A program made the position numbers and the translations under genes. A stretch of DNA of 18,177 bases from Methanomicrobiales archaeon (GTDB taxonomy: Archaea > Halobacteriota > Methanomicrobia > Methanomicrobiales > Methanospirillaceae). The notes below the pieces were generated by a model. It had not been told where the DNA came from. It ran no database searches and saw only the letters and a list, made by a program, of their open reading frames with translations. Where the stretch lies: the NCBI GenBank assembly GCA_012798365.1, contig JAAZNH010000144.1, positions 1 to 18,177 of the forward strand. Reading direction: 5' to 3'. Below, one piece after another: positions 8,038 to 15,157 of this stretch (its first letter is position 1; the number at the start of each line of letters is the position of its first letter).

Positions 8038-9603
8038 TTACCATTTCGCCACGGCTGCAGCGCCGATCTCTTTGAGCATCTCAATTTCGGGATTTTTCGA
8101 TTTCAGGCTGATAACCTCAACAACGGTCCGGTTGGTCATGACAAGCACCGTGTCCGTGTAATCCGGGGGCGTCCCATTCAGGTAGCGCCGGTAGAATGCA
8201 AACCCCTGTTTTGTGACAACCGGGCGCGGGTACCAGACAATGGTATAATCCGTGCGTCCCGGGCTGGAGACCGCCATTACATCATCGTATACGTGTTCAT
8301 ACGCGAGCTGCGCTGCATAGGGAGTCGGGAACTCATAGATGGTCTGGCGGACCATCCGCGTCGTTGGTGAAGGGGTGGTGCCGTTGATGAAAATGACGTC
8401 ATAGATCCGTGTCACGCCTTCAAGATTATCCGGATCTGATCTATCCAAAGAAATCCGGGAAGCATTATCCAGGATTACGACCGGTATAAGGGCCTCTTCT
8501 TTCGTGATAGCCAGTCGTGAAAGATCGGGAAAGACCGGAGGACCGGTCGTTGTCGGAAGGGCACGTGTGGTTTTCGCTGGTGCCGGGACTGGTGGCATGT
8601 CATAGGTTGCGACCGGTGTCGTGCCAGATGGGGAGGGAATGAATTGTGTCGCAACGGGTATAGGGGACGGCGACAGTGTTGTTGTTGCCGGTGCCGGCAG
8701 GGTGCCGCAGGAGATCCGGGAATCGATGACCACCATCCGGGACCCGTCCGTGAATGAGGCAATGGCAAAAACCCTGGCCGGTTTCTCGAACGGGCCGGGA
8801 TACCGGACGGAGGTATTCGGCATGAGCAGCCCGTTTGCCTTCGTGAATGACGGTTCACGGTATCGCTCATTGATACTGACATTAATGTCCAGCAGGTAAT
8901 CAGCATCCCGTCCACCAATGAAGGTAATGACGATATCCTCGCCATCGCACGAAGTTTTCATCGGAACAGAAAAACCGCACATGTCGCAGGGGGCACTGAA
9001 TGCAGGGACGAGGATAGCAAACAATATGGTAAGGAGGAGGGCGAGGAGGAGGAGAATGGGGAGGAACGCGCGGACCCATGTGAACCGGTGGACCTGCCGG
9101 ATCCCTGCTATTGTAAGGATGAACGACCAGAGCAGGAGGATGCAACCAAAAAGATATCCAAAATCCGGTAGAATGAGCCAGATAGCCCCGGCCAGCCATC
9201 CGCCGGCCAGGACGGGGGTTGCGGCATACATAAGGACCAGCAGCGTCCGGTCGATCTCCTCCCGCCCGCCACTGATGAGGATTGCCGTGTGGTAGATAAA
9301 CCAGAAAATGACCAGGCCAGCGGTTGCGATAAGAAGGTCCGCTACAGCAAGGCTCCCCAGAAACGGAAGCAGGGGAGTGCGGTACCCGCCGGGAGGTGAA
9401 CCTGCATACTGGTGGAGGTACCAGGTTACACCAAATACCCCGCTCATGACAACCGAGACAAGGACGAGAATGCCATACCGGAAAAGCGCGGATTTCAGGG
9501 GCTCGTTCCTTGCCCGGTCAAAGAAGGCTGACGGTGCAAAAAGGAGCGTGGTGAGTCTGCAGGCCCAACCAGTACTGTCATCGTATGCATCCTCATCGTG
9601 CAT
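8038..9603 (-). CDS. Yip1-like membrane protein with pilin-like extracellular domain
   Basis: This 521-residue protein has three parts. Residues ~10-203 resemble Yip1 proteins: LLFAPSAFFDRAR before a cluster of about five membrane helices (43-65, 83-110, 121-145, 148-168, 178-203). Residues ~206-300 begin with CDMCG and carry DIVITFIGGRDADYLLDI and ASFTDGSRMVVIDSRI, the pattern of the C-terminal beta domain of archaeal type IV pilins (DUF1628/PF07790). C206, C209, C219 and C299 could form disulfides. A linker rich in proline, threonine and alanine (~301-358) leads to an unrecognised domain (360-521). The outer part has several N-glycosylation sequons. There is no Shine-Dalgarno before the ATG. 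The gene follows a small membrane protein gene by 24 bases. Function unknown; the domain reading is from pattern only. Confidence 0.7.
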   Translation of the reverse strand: MHDEDAYDDSTGWACRLTTLLFAPSAFFDRARNEPLKSALFRYGILVLVSVVMSGVFGVTWYLHQYAGSPPGGYRTPLLPFLGSLAVADLLIATAGLVIFWFIYHTAILISGGREEIDRTLLVLMYAATPVLAGGWLAGAIWLILPDFGYLFGCILLLWSFILTIAGIRQVHRFTWVRAFLPILLLLALLLTILFAILVPAFSAPCDMCGFSVPMKTSCDGEDIVITFIGGRDADYLLDINVSINERYREPSFTKANGLLMPNTSVRYPGPFEKPARVFAIASFTDGSRMVVIDSRISCGTLPAPATTTLSPSPIPVATQFIPSPSGTTPVATYDMPPVPAPAKTTRALPTTTGPPVFPDLSRLAITKEEALIPVVILDNASRISLDRSDPDNLEGVTRIYDVIFINGTTPSPTTRMVRQTIYEFPTPYAAQLAYEHVYDDVMAVSSPGRTDYTIVWYPRPVVTKQGFAFYRRYLNGTPPDYTDTVLVMTNRTVVEVISLKSKNPEIEMLKEIGAAAVAKW

Positions 9604-9627
9604 GATGGGAAGTTGCCGGCATTGGTG

Positions 9628-10020
9628 TTAAGGATTATTGCCCGGAGCTGCACTGGTTCGCACATGCCGGACATACAGGCCGGCCGCAACCGGGATGAGC
9701 ACGGTTGCCCCGTAATAACAAAAGACATCCGGCCCATAATAATTCCCGGCATTGAAGCGGATCACGATGAAAGGAATGTCCAGGAGAACCGCTATGATCC
9801 CCCAGGCAATGCCCACCCCGGCATAATACCGGAGCGGGAGATCCCGGCTTTGAAAATGCCAGAACGTGAAGATGAAGAGGAGGGGGATGAAAAGTACCAG
9901 AACGATCTTTCCCCACACGGCATACTCAAGGTCAGAGAAGAGGACGGCAAGGCTCGCAAGGTAGCCGGCCAGCCAGATGAATGTCCCGCATACTATCGTA
10001 TCGAAGAGGATCTGCCGCAT
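9628..10020 (-). CDS. Four-helix membrane protein, function unknown
   Basis: This 130-residue protein consists almost entirely of four hydrophobic segments at about 7-29, 37-57, 67-90 and 97-117, with a short charged C-terminal tail. I do not recognise the family. The codon pattern and membrane topology argue for a real gene over the longer frame on the other strand, whose translation is charged and featureless. It lies 24 bases upstream of the Yip1-like gene on the same strand, so the two are probably co-transcribed. The ATG at 10020 is the first good start and has no strong Shine-Dalgarno. Confidence 0.7.
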   Translation of the reverse strand: MRQILFDTIVCGTFIWLAGYLASLAVLFSDLEYAVWGKIVLVLFIPLLFIFTFWHFQSRDLPLRYYAGVGIAWGIIAVLLDIPFIVIRFNAGNYYGPDVFCYYGATVLIPVAAGLYVRHVRTSAAPGNNP

Positions 10021-10137
10021 ACCCGGGAAAGGATAGGAACGATACGGCTATCATGGTTTGCCATGCTCATCAGGGACATCAGCAATCCATGGCAGGGAAA
10101 ACACTTTTGGGATCTCCCGCGAAAAGAGCGAAGTACC

Positions 10138-10389
10138 ATGAATATTCTTGCTCCGCGACCCTGGGACACGATCGCGTATGCTTTCACCTGTGTTGTTGCC
10201 CTCTTTATGACCATCTTCAATCTCGGTTTTCTCAGGACCCACTGCGAATGGGTGTACCAGACAACTGGAATCCCAGGTGCCTGCGGTCTTGGCTGGGGCT
10301 GGATCATCATCAGCCTGGTCTTTCTTGCAATCGCCACCTACTCCGGCAGGGAGTTCTACCTGCTCCTCAAAGAGCGCCAGGGACTCTGA
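10138..10389 (+). CDS. Small membrane protein, function unknown
   Basis: This 83-residue protein begins with a short polar N terminus, then two hydrophobic segments at about 12-33 and 53-72, followed by a charged tail. Two cysteines (in RTHCEWV and PGACGLG) fall in the loop between the helices. The frame is open far upstream, but that part overlaps the divergent 130-residue gene antisense and reads as low-quality charged sequence, so the ATG at 10138 was chosen. An alternative in-frame ATG near 10063 would add 25 residues. No family is recognised. The stop is followed by T-rich sequence. Confidence 0.6.
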   Translation: MNILAPRPWDTIAYAFTCVVALFMTIFNLGFLRTHCEWVYQTTGIPGACGLGWGWIIISLVFLAIATYSGREFYLLLKERQGL

Positions 10390-10443
10390 TTCATTGTGTC
10401 CGCTGCTTAAAGCCGGTTATGGGAAAAGAAAATCCAGGGCGGC

Positions 10444-10480
10444 CTTTTTGTTCTTTTTGTTACCTCCCAAATGTTTATGA
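10444..10480 (+). promoter_or_regulatory. T-rich terminator followed by the desulfoferrodoxin promoter
   Basis: CTTTTTGTTCTTTTTGTT at 10444-10460 is a good archaeal-type terminator for the preceding small gene. It is followed by AAATGTTTATGA (about 10469-10480), a plausible TATA element about 40 bases before the desulfoferrodoxin start. Confidence 0.5.
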
Positions 10481-10516
10481 CCAATCCTGCAGTGATTCTC
10501 CCTGAGGTACCTGACA

Positions 10517-10894
10517 ATGCTAAGCCTGTACTCGTGCCCGGTCTGCAACAAGATTATCCTTGTAGTGCAGGACGGAAAAGGTGAACTGGTCTGCTGCAAC
10601 AAACCGATGATCCGGCTCGAAGAGAAGACTGCTGATGCCGGTAAAGAGAAACACCTCCCGGTCATTGAGAAGGTAGCGGGCGGGATCAAGGTGAAAGTCG
10701 GTGCGGTTCCCCACCCGATGGAAAAGGAGCATTACATCCGGTGGGTTGAGGTGATTGGGGACACGTTCCTCTTCACGCAGACATTCACCCCCGGGAATGC
10801 ACCGGAGAAAGTGTTTGTCGTACCCCCGGGCGGCCATGTACAGAAAGTCCGGGCGCTGTGCAATGTGCACGGCCTCTGGGCAGCAAAGCCGTGA
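10517..10894 (+). CDS. dfx: Desulfoferrodoxin (superoxide reductase, two-centre type)
   Basis: This 125-residue protein reduces superoxide to hydrogen peroxide without making oxygen, a route typical of anaerobes. The N-terminal desulforedoxin-type iron site has C7, C10 and the adjacent pair C26-C27. The catalytic Fe(His)4Cys centre is complete: H46 in EKHLP, H66, H72, C115 and H118 in CNVHGLW. The catalytic lysine corresponds to K45. The length fits class I enzymes of about 125 residues. GAGGT lies upstream of the ATG. It has its own promoter and terminator, so it is probably a single-gene unit; no rubredoxin or other electron donor gene is adjacent. Confidence 0.95.
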   Translation: MLSLYSCPVCNKIILVVQDGKGELVCCNKPMIRLEEKTADAGKEKHLPVIEKVAGGIKVKVGAVPHPMEKEHYIRWVEVIGDTFLFTQTFTPGNAPEKVFVVPPGGHVQKVRALCNVHGLWAAKP

Positions 10895-10966
10895 ACACCC
10901 CGGACCGGTTTAACGGTCGGCTGATTGCGCAAGGATGATACCGGAAGGACCGGCTCATCCGAAGAC

Positions 10967-11001
10967 CCCCGGCATACCGGGGCTTTTCTTTTGTTTTTTT
11001 T
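10967..11001 (+). terminator. Hairpin and T-tract terminator after desulfoferrodoxin
   Basis: CCCCGG (10967-10972) and CCGGGG (10977-10982) form a perfect stem around CATA. They are followed by CTTTTCTTTTG and eight T residues. This resembles an intrinsic terminator. Confidence 0.75.
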
Positions 11002-11076
11002 ACCGCGGGATATATGATCCCTGCTGGTAGCATGAATGAAATGGTGTATCCAAGTATTCCCCTTCAAAAATGAACT

Positions 11077-11087
11077 GAATATATAAT
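11077..11087 (+). promoter_or_regulatory. TATA box of the repeat-protein gene
   Basis: AATATATAATC with an A-rich stretch upstream is a strong archaeal TATA element. The predicted transcript would start near 11110 and carry a leader of about 45 bases containing the GGAGG site. Confidence 0.65.
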
Positions 11088-11155
11088 CCCCGGCAGGGAT
11101 GTGAGGGGCAGGCAGCCGGGAAGAACCGGTTGCAGGAATGGAGGAACAAACACTC

Positions 11156-11917
11156 ATGAAAATCATAAAACGACCCATCCTCATCCTGGCCGCATGCATA
11201 TGCATAGCAATGACAGCCTGCCCTCTGGCACTTGCTGCCGGTACAGGCACCATGCAGGGCCATAACGGGCAGGGAACTTCCGGCCAGGTACAGGTTTCAC
11301 CGCAGGAAAACCAGAACGGAAATACCGGCAACCAGGCCGGCTCCGGCAGTATGCAGATGCAGGCTCCGCCATCCGGAGGCCGCAACAGCAACACTCAGGA
11401 TCAGAACGGGAATACCAACAACCAGATGCAGCCCCCGTCCGGCGGCATAGCCCGGAACGAATCCGGCCGCATGCACATGCAGGGGGATGATTCTCTTCGT
11501 GGGAGCGGGAACCTGACACCGGGCGAGCCACCCAAAGGATTTTCCGGAAACATGACACAACCCGGCGGTCATGGGGGCATGGCAGGAAACATGACCCCGC
11601 GCCAGATCCCGTCCAGCTTTGATGCCACTATGACCCGGACCGGAGGCCCGCAGGGAATGCAGGGCAACCTGACCCCCCCGGACATGATCGGCAACAGCTC
11701 CCTGCATCGCGGGCCGGGCGGCATGGGCCCGGGAAACAGTACGCCATTGGAGAATCTGCCGGGTGATGGCGGCGACAGTGCCGGAGCCATGGCTCCTCCC
11801 GACAACCAGGCCCGGGACACGCAGTCCGGCCAGCAGTCTGCAGGGAAACAAACACAGGAGGACATGATAGCCGATCTGATCACAAGGCTCCAGTCCCTGT
11901 TGTCACAGAAGAAATAA
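11156..11917 (+). CDS. Secreted low-complexity protein with 13-residue sequon repeats
   Basis: This 253-residue protein has a clear signal peptide (basic MKIIKRP, hydrophobic core, ALA-A cleavage near 28). The mature part is rich in Gly, Asn, Gln, Met and Pro. Residues 50-100 hold two copies of a QNGNTxNQ...MQxPPSGG block. Residues 118-205 hold 13-residue units that begin with GN(L/M/S)TP or close variants. Seven Asn sequons are visible (N101, N119, N132, N145, N171, N180, N194). The last ~20 residues (EDMIADLITRLQSLLSQ) look like an amphipathic helix. The start at 11156 was chosen because GGAGG (11140-11144) lies 11 bases before it and the signal peptide begins there; an upstream ATG at 11138 overlaps that site. 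It is probably a glycosylated surface protein. Function unknown. Confidence 0.75.
   Translation: MKIIKRPILILAACICIAMTACPLALAAGTGTMQGHNGQGTSGQVQVSPQENQNGNTGNQAGSGSMQMQAPPSGGRNSNTQDQNGNTNNQMQPPSGGIARNESGRMHMQGDDSLRGSGNLTPGEPPKGFSGNMTQPGGHGGMAGNMTPRQIPSSFDATMTRTGGPQGMQGNLTPPDMIGNSSLHRGPGGMGPGNSTPLENLPGDGGDSAGAMAPPDNQARDTQSGQQSAGKQTQEDMIADLITRLQSLLSQKK
11507..11770 (+). repeat. 39-bp (13-codon) tandem repeats inside the secreted-protein gene
   Basis: Five consecutive units of exactly 13 codons start at residues 118, 131, 144, 157 and 170. After a 10-residue interruption, a sixth begins at 193. Unit openings read GNLTP, GNMTQ, GNMTP, ATMTR, GNLTP and GNSTP. The fourth has lost the Asn but kept the rest. 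The remainder of each unit has diverged, so the array is old and the opening motif appears to be under selection. Confidence 0.75.
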
Positions 11918-11926
11918 TTGCCACAA

Positions 11927-11965
11927 GGGAGCTTTGTCCGGCTCCCCGTTTTCTCCCTTTTTTTC
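11927..11965 (+). terminator. Hairpin and T-tract terminator after the repeat-protein gene
   Basis: GGGAGC (11927-11932) pairs with GCTCCC (11941-11946) around eight bases, followed by TTTTC and a run of seven T residues. From here to 12085 no gene is seen; the stretch contains short CCGGG-type inverted repeats and a second T run near 12026-12032. Confidence 0.65.
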
Positions 11966-12085
11966 TTCATGGTGTTTTAGAATTTCCCGGGTTTCCTCCG
12001 GGTCGAACGGATTTTCCTGTCCGGGTTTTTTATGGGCTCATACTACCGGAATACCCTTATCAGGGGCCGGAAACCTGGGAAAATA

Positions 12086-12113
12086 GGGGGGAGAATTTCG
12101 GGGGGGAGGGAGG
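12086..12113 (+). other. G-tract cluster next to the lipoprotein stop codon
   Basis: Runs of six, seven, three and two G residues occur within 28 bases, so four G-triplets are available for a G-quadruplex on the plus strand. On the minus strand this is a C-rich 3' end immediately after the lipoprotein stop codon. Confidence 0.4.
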
Positions 12114-12575
12114 TTACACTTTCTTCAGCGTGTCAATAGCAACGCTGAACGGCGGGGCATCATCGACATGGGTAAGCTCGATCGTGCCGGTGCCGGTAAT
12201 CTCACCATTCGTGTACCCGTTGCCGTCCTCAACAATGGAGAACGTCCGGCCATCACGGGAAATGACCCCTGCAAACGGGATGTTCAGTTCCGAAGAAGTC
12301 AGCCGGATCACGTAATGGCCGGCAAAGATCCTGCCCTGCTGCTCCGTCACAACCATGGTGATAGTTGACGTGGAGAAGTCTTCAAATCCCTTGTCTTTCC
12401 GGTACCCCTGCATGGTGCCGGCCCATGATCCCACGAGATCAGGCGGGGCAGCTGCTGTCACCATCGGGACTGTGGCAGCCGGGGCCTGCGGTACGGGTGC
12501 CGGGGATGATGTGCACCCGGTAACGAGTACGACACAGGTGATGAGAAGGATGAACATTCCGGTAATCGCTTTCAT
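12114..12575 (-). CDS. Exported lipoprotein with a small beta-rich domain
   Basis: This 153-residue protein starts with MKAITG, a hydrophobic core and the lipobox LVTG-C21, so it is probably lipid-anchored outside the cell. A linker rich in Ala and Pro (22-46) leads to a beta-rich domain beginning LVGSWAGTMQGY and containing alternating strands and turns such as GRIFAGHYVIR and GVISRDGRTFSIV. The pattern suggests a small barrel (lipocalin- or avidin-like), but no family is recognised. The frame is open for 46 more codons upstream, but those lack signal features, so the Met at 12575 was chosen. A CTTTAT element about 30 bases upstream on the minus strand suggests a very short leader. The GTG-ILE-type lipid processing enzyme is not in this window. 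Confidence 0.7.
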   Translation of the reverse strand: MKAITGMFILLITCVVLVTGCTSSPAPVPQAPAATVPMVTAAAPPDLVGSWAGTMQGYRKDKGFEDFSTSTITMVVTEQQGRIFAGHYVIRLTSSELNIPFAGVISRDGRTFSIVEDGNGYTNGEITGTGTIELTHVDDAPPFSVAIDTLKKV

Positions 12576-12761
12576 ACATGCGAAAGAGGGATGCGATACG
12601 GGATAAAGGATACGGGTTTGCAGCGGGAAGGCCGGGACCGGACTCTGCTGCACGGAAACGAAGAGAGGGCCGGGCCGCTGACAGGAGACCATCCGGTGTC
12701 CGTATCGTACCAAAACTACATTAATGTCATATGCCCTACTGGAACAGTGAACGGGATTTGT

Positions 12762-13100
12762 ATGGTGCTCGAAACTACAACAACCGACGGCATCCTGGTT
12801 ATCAGGATACCCCCGCGGCTGGACGCGGATGCGGCGCAGGCTGCCGGGGCTGAACTGGGGGTAATCGTTGAGAAAAAACCAAAAAACGTGGTCTTTGATT
12901 TTTCCCGGACCACGTACATCGCAAGCGCCGGCCTGCGTATCATACTCAGCTCGACCCGCACGATCATGAAAGAGCGGGGCACTGTCGTGCTCTCATCGCT
13001 CTCTTCACCGGTAAGGCAGGTATTCGAAATCGCCGGCTTTACCAAAATATTCACTATCACCGGGTCTCTTGACGAGGCGCTCAGCCACCTGAGGGAATAA
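12762..13100 (+). CDS. STAS-domain protein, anti-sigma factor antagonist type
   Basis: This 112-residue protein is a single STAS domain. The core reads NVVFDFSRTTYIASAGLRIIL, matching the SpoIIAA/RsbV phosphorylation loop. S55 aligns with the phosphorylated serine of SpoIIAA, although the preceding Asp is Ala here. The later VRQVFEIAGFTKIF is also typical. In bacteria such proteins switch partners with a kinase; archaea lack sigma factors, so a role in a signalling cascade or with a receptor complex is more likely, and no partner kinase or phosphatase gene is adjacent. The frame extends upstream, but the ATG at 12762 gives the normal STAS N terminus. It converges with the next gene, six bases away. 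Confidence 0.85.
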   Translation: MVLETTTTDGILVIRIPPRLDADAAQAAGAELGVIVEKKPKNVVFDFSRTTYIASAGLRIILSSTRTIMKERGTVVLSSLSSPVRQVFEIAGFTKIFTITGSLDEALSHLRE

Positions 13101-13106
13101 AAAAAA

Positions 13107-13460
13107 TTATCTGTTTTTCTTCTCTTCAGTTACACCGGCTTCCGGCATCGATGCATCCTTGAAAAAGCCGGCCCACGCTTCCTGTGCTTCCTTTGCCATC
13201 AGGCAGGTCTTCAGGTACACGAACAGCGCATAAATTACAAGGAGATAGGCAAGGGTCCGGATAATGATGAGCGGGATGGTCAGCGGCACCTTAAAACCCA
13301 GGAGCGTTGCGGCATGCGATATGCCAAAGAGACCGAACGCTGCCCCGACAAGGAGCGGCAGGCTCTCGCGGCTCTTTTTATAGCTCAGGATACCGAGCAT
13401 CACGATGATGATGCACAAGACAAGGTTGACAAAGAGGATCGGGTCCCATTCAATGACCAT
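13107..13460 (-). CDS. Small three-helix membrane protein, function unknown
   Basis: This 117-residue protein has three hydrophobic segments at about 7-26, 34-56 and 61-84 and a charged cytoplasmic-type tail ending in EEKKNR. SYKKSRES between the first two helices marks a basic loop. No family is recognised with confidence. It faces the STAS gene tail to tail, with only six bases between the stop codons. The frame is clean and the hydrophobic pattern is regular, which supports a real gene. The upstream signal is weak, with TATATT directly before the ATG. Confidence 0.7.
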   Translation of the reverse strand: MVIEWDPILFVNLVLCIIIVMLGILSYKKSRESLPLLVGAAFGLFGISHAATLLGFKVPLTIPLIIIRTLAYLLVIYALFVYLKTCLMAKEAQEAWAGFFKDASMPEAGVTEEKKNR

Positions 13461-13609
13461 AATATACTTCCGTACCCGTAATTCGCAGGGCAGGCTTTTA
13501 GGGATTCCGATTGGAGTGTGGAAGCCAGGATGTCAGGCCAGGTACCCGATCCGACCAGAAACCACTTCATTTCCCTTTTCCAGAAATTATTACCATACCA
13601 GGTTTTTTT

Positions 13610-14704
13610 ATGACTCCTGAAGATTCCGGGTGCGCACCAGCGCATCCCTCTACTCTCGAACAGTTTGGCTGGACAGAAGAACATACCAAGGCATTCCGGA
13701 ACTATCCCGAACAGTACCTGCCCGGCCGGATTTCCTGCCGTCAGAAAACCGTCTGGGACGTTCTGACCCTGAAGGGCACAGTAACGACCGGCATCTCCGG
13801 TGCCCTGAAAAAACTCGGCCGGTTCCCGGCCGTGGGGGATTTTGTCGTGCTCCTCCACCAGCCGGAATCCGGCTCGAGCGCCATTGTCGATATCCTTCCC
13901 CGCAGGACACAGTTTACACGGGGAGCCGCCGGCCGTGACAGCACCGACCAGGTGATCGCGGCCAATGTGGATACCGTCTTCATTGTAACGGCTGCCGGCC
14001 AGGACCTGAATGCCCGCAGGGTGGAACGGTACCTTGCCATCGCTCATGCATCCGGAGCCCGTCCGGTAATTATCATCAACAAGGCCGATCTTGCAGATGA
14101 TGCACAGGCCCTGGCAGACGCGATTCTTCCCGTGGCTGCCGGCGTCCCGATCATCACCCTGAGCGCGAAGAGCGGTGAGGGGATGCGTGAGATTGATCCG
14201 TATTTAACTCCCGGTTCAACCATCGTCCTCATTGGTTCATCTGGTGTCGGCAAGTCCACGCTGATGAACCGGCTGCTGGGCAACAACGTTCAGGACACGT
14301 TTGCCACACGCGAAGACGATGATCATGGCCGGCATACTACGACCGTCCGGCAGCTCTTTGTGCTTCCATGCGGGGCACTTATGATCGACAACCCCGGCCT
14401 CCGCGAAGTAGGCATGGGCACGGCATCCGGGGGCATGGATGAGACGTTTCCGGATATCCTTGAACTGGCAGAGGGATGCCGGTTCTCGGACTGCCGGCAT
14501 GAGAATGAACCGGGCTGCGCGGTAAAAGCGGCAGTTGAGCGCGGTGAAATTGCAGTGGCCCGTCTGGAAAACTACCACCGGCTCATGCGCGAAATTGCCT
14601 TTGAGCAGGACAAGAAAGAGATCGGTCTTGTCCGGACCGAGCGCAAGCGCTGGAAGGAGATTGGAAAACTGCAAAAAGAGACCGGCAAAGGACGGCGGCC
14701 GTAA
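13610..14704 (+). CDS. rsgA: Ribosome small-subunit-dependent GTPase A
   Basis: This 364-residue GTPase of the YjeQ/RsgA family acts late in small ribosomal subunit assembly in bacteria. The circularly permuted GTPase order is visible: G4 NKAD at 157-160, G5 SAKSGEG, then G1 GSSGVGKST at 209-217 and G3 as DNPG at 260-263, where most members have DTPG. The zinc-binding module is complete: C290, C295, H297 and C303. An N-terminal OB-fold (about 45-95, VGDFVVLL) precedes the GTPase. The ATG at 13610 directly follows a T run with no Shine-Dalgarno; an AT-rich element about 20-25 bases upstream suggests a leaderless mRNA. The family is mainly bacterial, so an ancient transfer into methanogens is likely. 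Confidence 0.93.
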   Translation: MTPEDSGCAPAHPSTLEQFGWTEEHTKAFRNYPEQYLPGRISCRQKTVWDVLTLKGTVTTGISGALKKLGRFPAVGDFVVLLHQPESGSSAIVDILPRRTQFTRGAAGRDSTDQVIAANVDTVFIVTAAGQDLNARRVERYLAIAHASGARPVIIINKADLADDAQALADAILPVAAGVPIITLSAKSGEGMREIDPYLTPGSTIVLIGSSGVGKSTLMNRLLGNNVQDTFATREDDDHGRHTTTVRQLFVLPCGALMIDNPGLREVGMGTASGGMDETFPDILELAEGCRFSDCRHENEPGCAVKAAVERGEIAVARLENYHRLMREIAFEQDKKEIGLVRTERKRWKEIGKLQKETGKGRRP

Positions 14705-14717
14705 ACCGGACGTTTCC

Positions 14718-14780
14718 GGCCCGGCCTGAAGCAAGGGACGGGCTGGGTAAAAACCGGGCCGCACTCTTTTATTTTTTTTG
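14718..14780 (+). terminator. Long-loop stem and T tract after rsgA
   Basis: GGCCCGG (14718-14724) pairs with CCGGGCC (14754-14760), followed by TTTTATTTTTTTT. The 29-base loop can form shorter stems of its own. A second AT-rich block (TTTTTTTTTAAAAAAA) lies at about 14787-14801. From here to 15030 no gene is seen; weak short repeats only. Confidence 0.55.
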
Positions 14781-15030
14781 AAGGCTTTTTTTTAAAAAAA
14801 TGGGGATCAGTCCGGCCATTTGTTAAAGAAACCGGTATGTGACCCTTACGTGATCAGCAGGAATTTCCGGGGGTTCCGGATTGTGGGCCGAAAACACCCT
14901 GCAGGATCGCCCTTTTTACCTCCCCCCTTTACAGGAACACGGGTTCATACGCTTAACGGCCCTGGTAACGTTGCTACATATTGCCTCATGAATTCCCGCC
15001 TGTAAAACCGGATCTTTTCCGGGAAAATTA

Positions 15031-15067
15031 CCTCATTTTTCCATAACATTGCCTCTGCAAAATGAGG
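15031..15067 (+). repeat. Perfect 9-bp inverted repeat
   Basis: CCTCATTTT (15031-15039) and AAAATGAGG (15059-15067) are perfect complements across 19 bases. It is the first of a series of hairpin-capable elements that lead into the 52-bp array. Confidence 0.6.
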
Positions 15068-15089
15068 GGGCGAGGCAAAACTCGTACAA

Positions 15090-15116
15090 CCGGGCCTTTT
15101 ACGGGCCCGGGTTTTT
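15090..15116 (+). terminator. GC-rich hairpin followed by five T
   Basis: CCGGGCC (15090-15096) and GGCCCGG (15104-15110) form a perfect 7-bp stem with a 7-base loop, followed by GTTTTT. It looks like a terminator, but no gene ends just upstream; AGGAGGTG follows at 15117-15124 without a start codon at a useful distance. It could be an attenuator or part of a structured RNA. Confidence 0.5.
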
Positions 15117-15157
15117 AGGAGGTGTCGAATCTCATCAGAGACGAGACATGAGAAGAA

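Noticed and set aside
9598..10137. Long N-terminal extension of the small membrane protein on the plus strand
   Set aside because: It is antisense to a four-helix membrane protein gene and its translation is charged and featureless.
15121..15140. GTCGAATC resembling a tRNA T-loop
   Set aside because: No acceptor, D or anticodon stem can be built around it.
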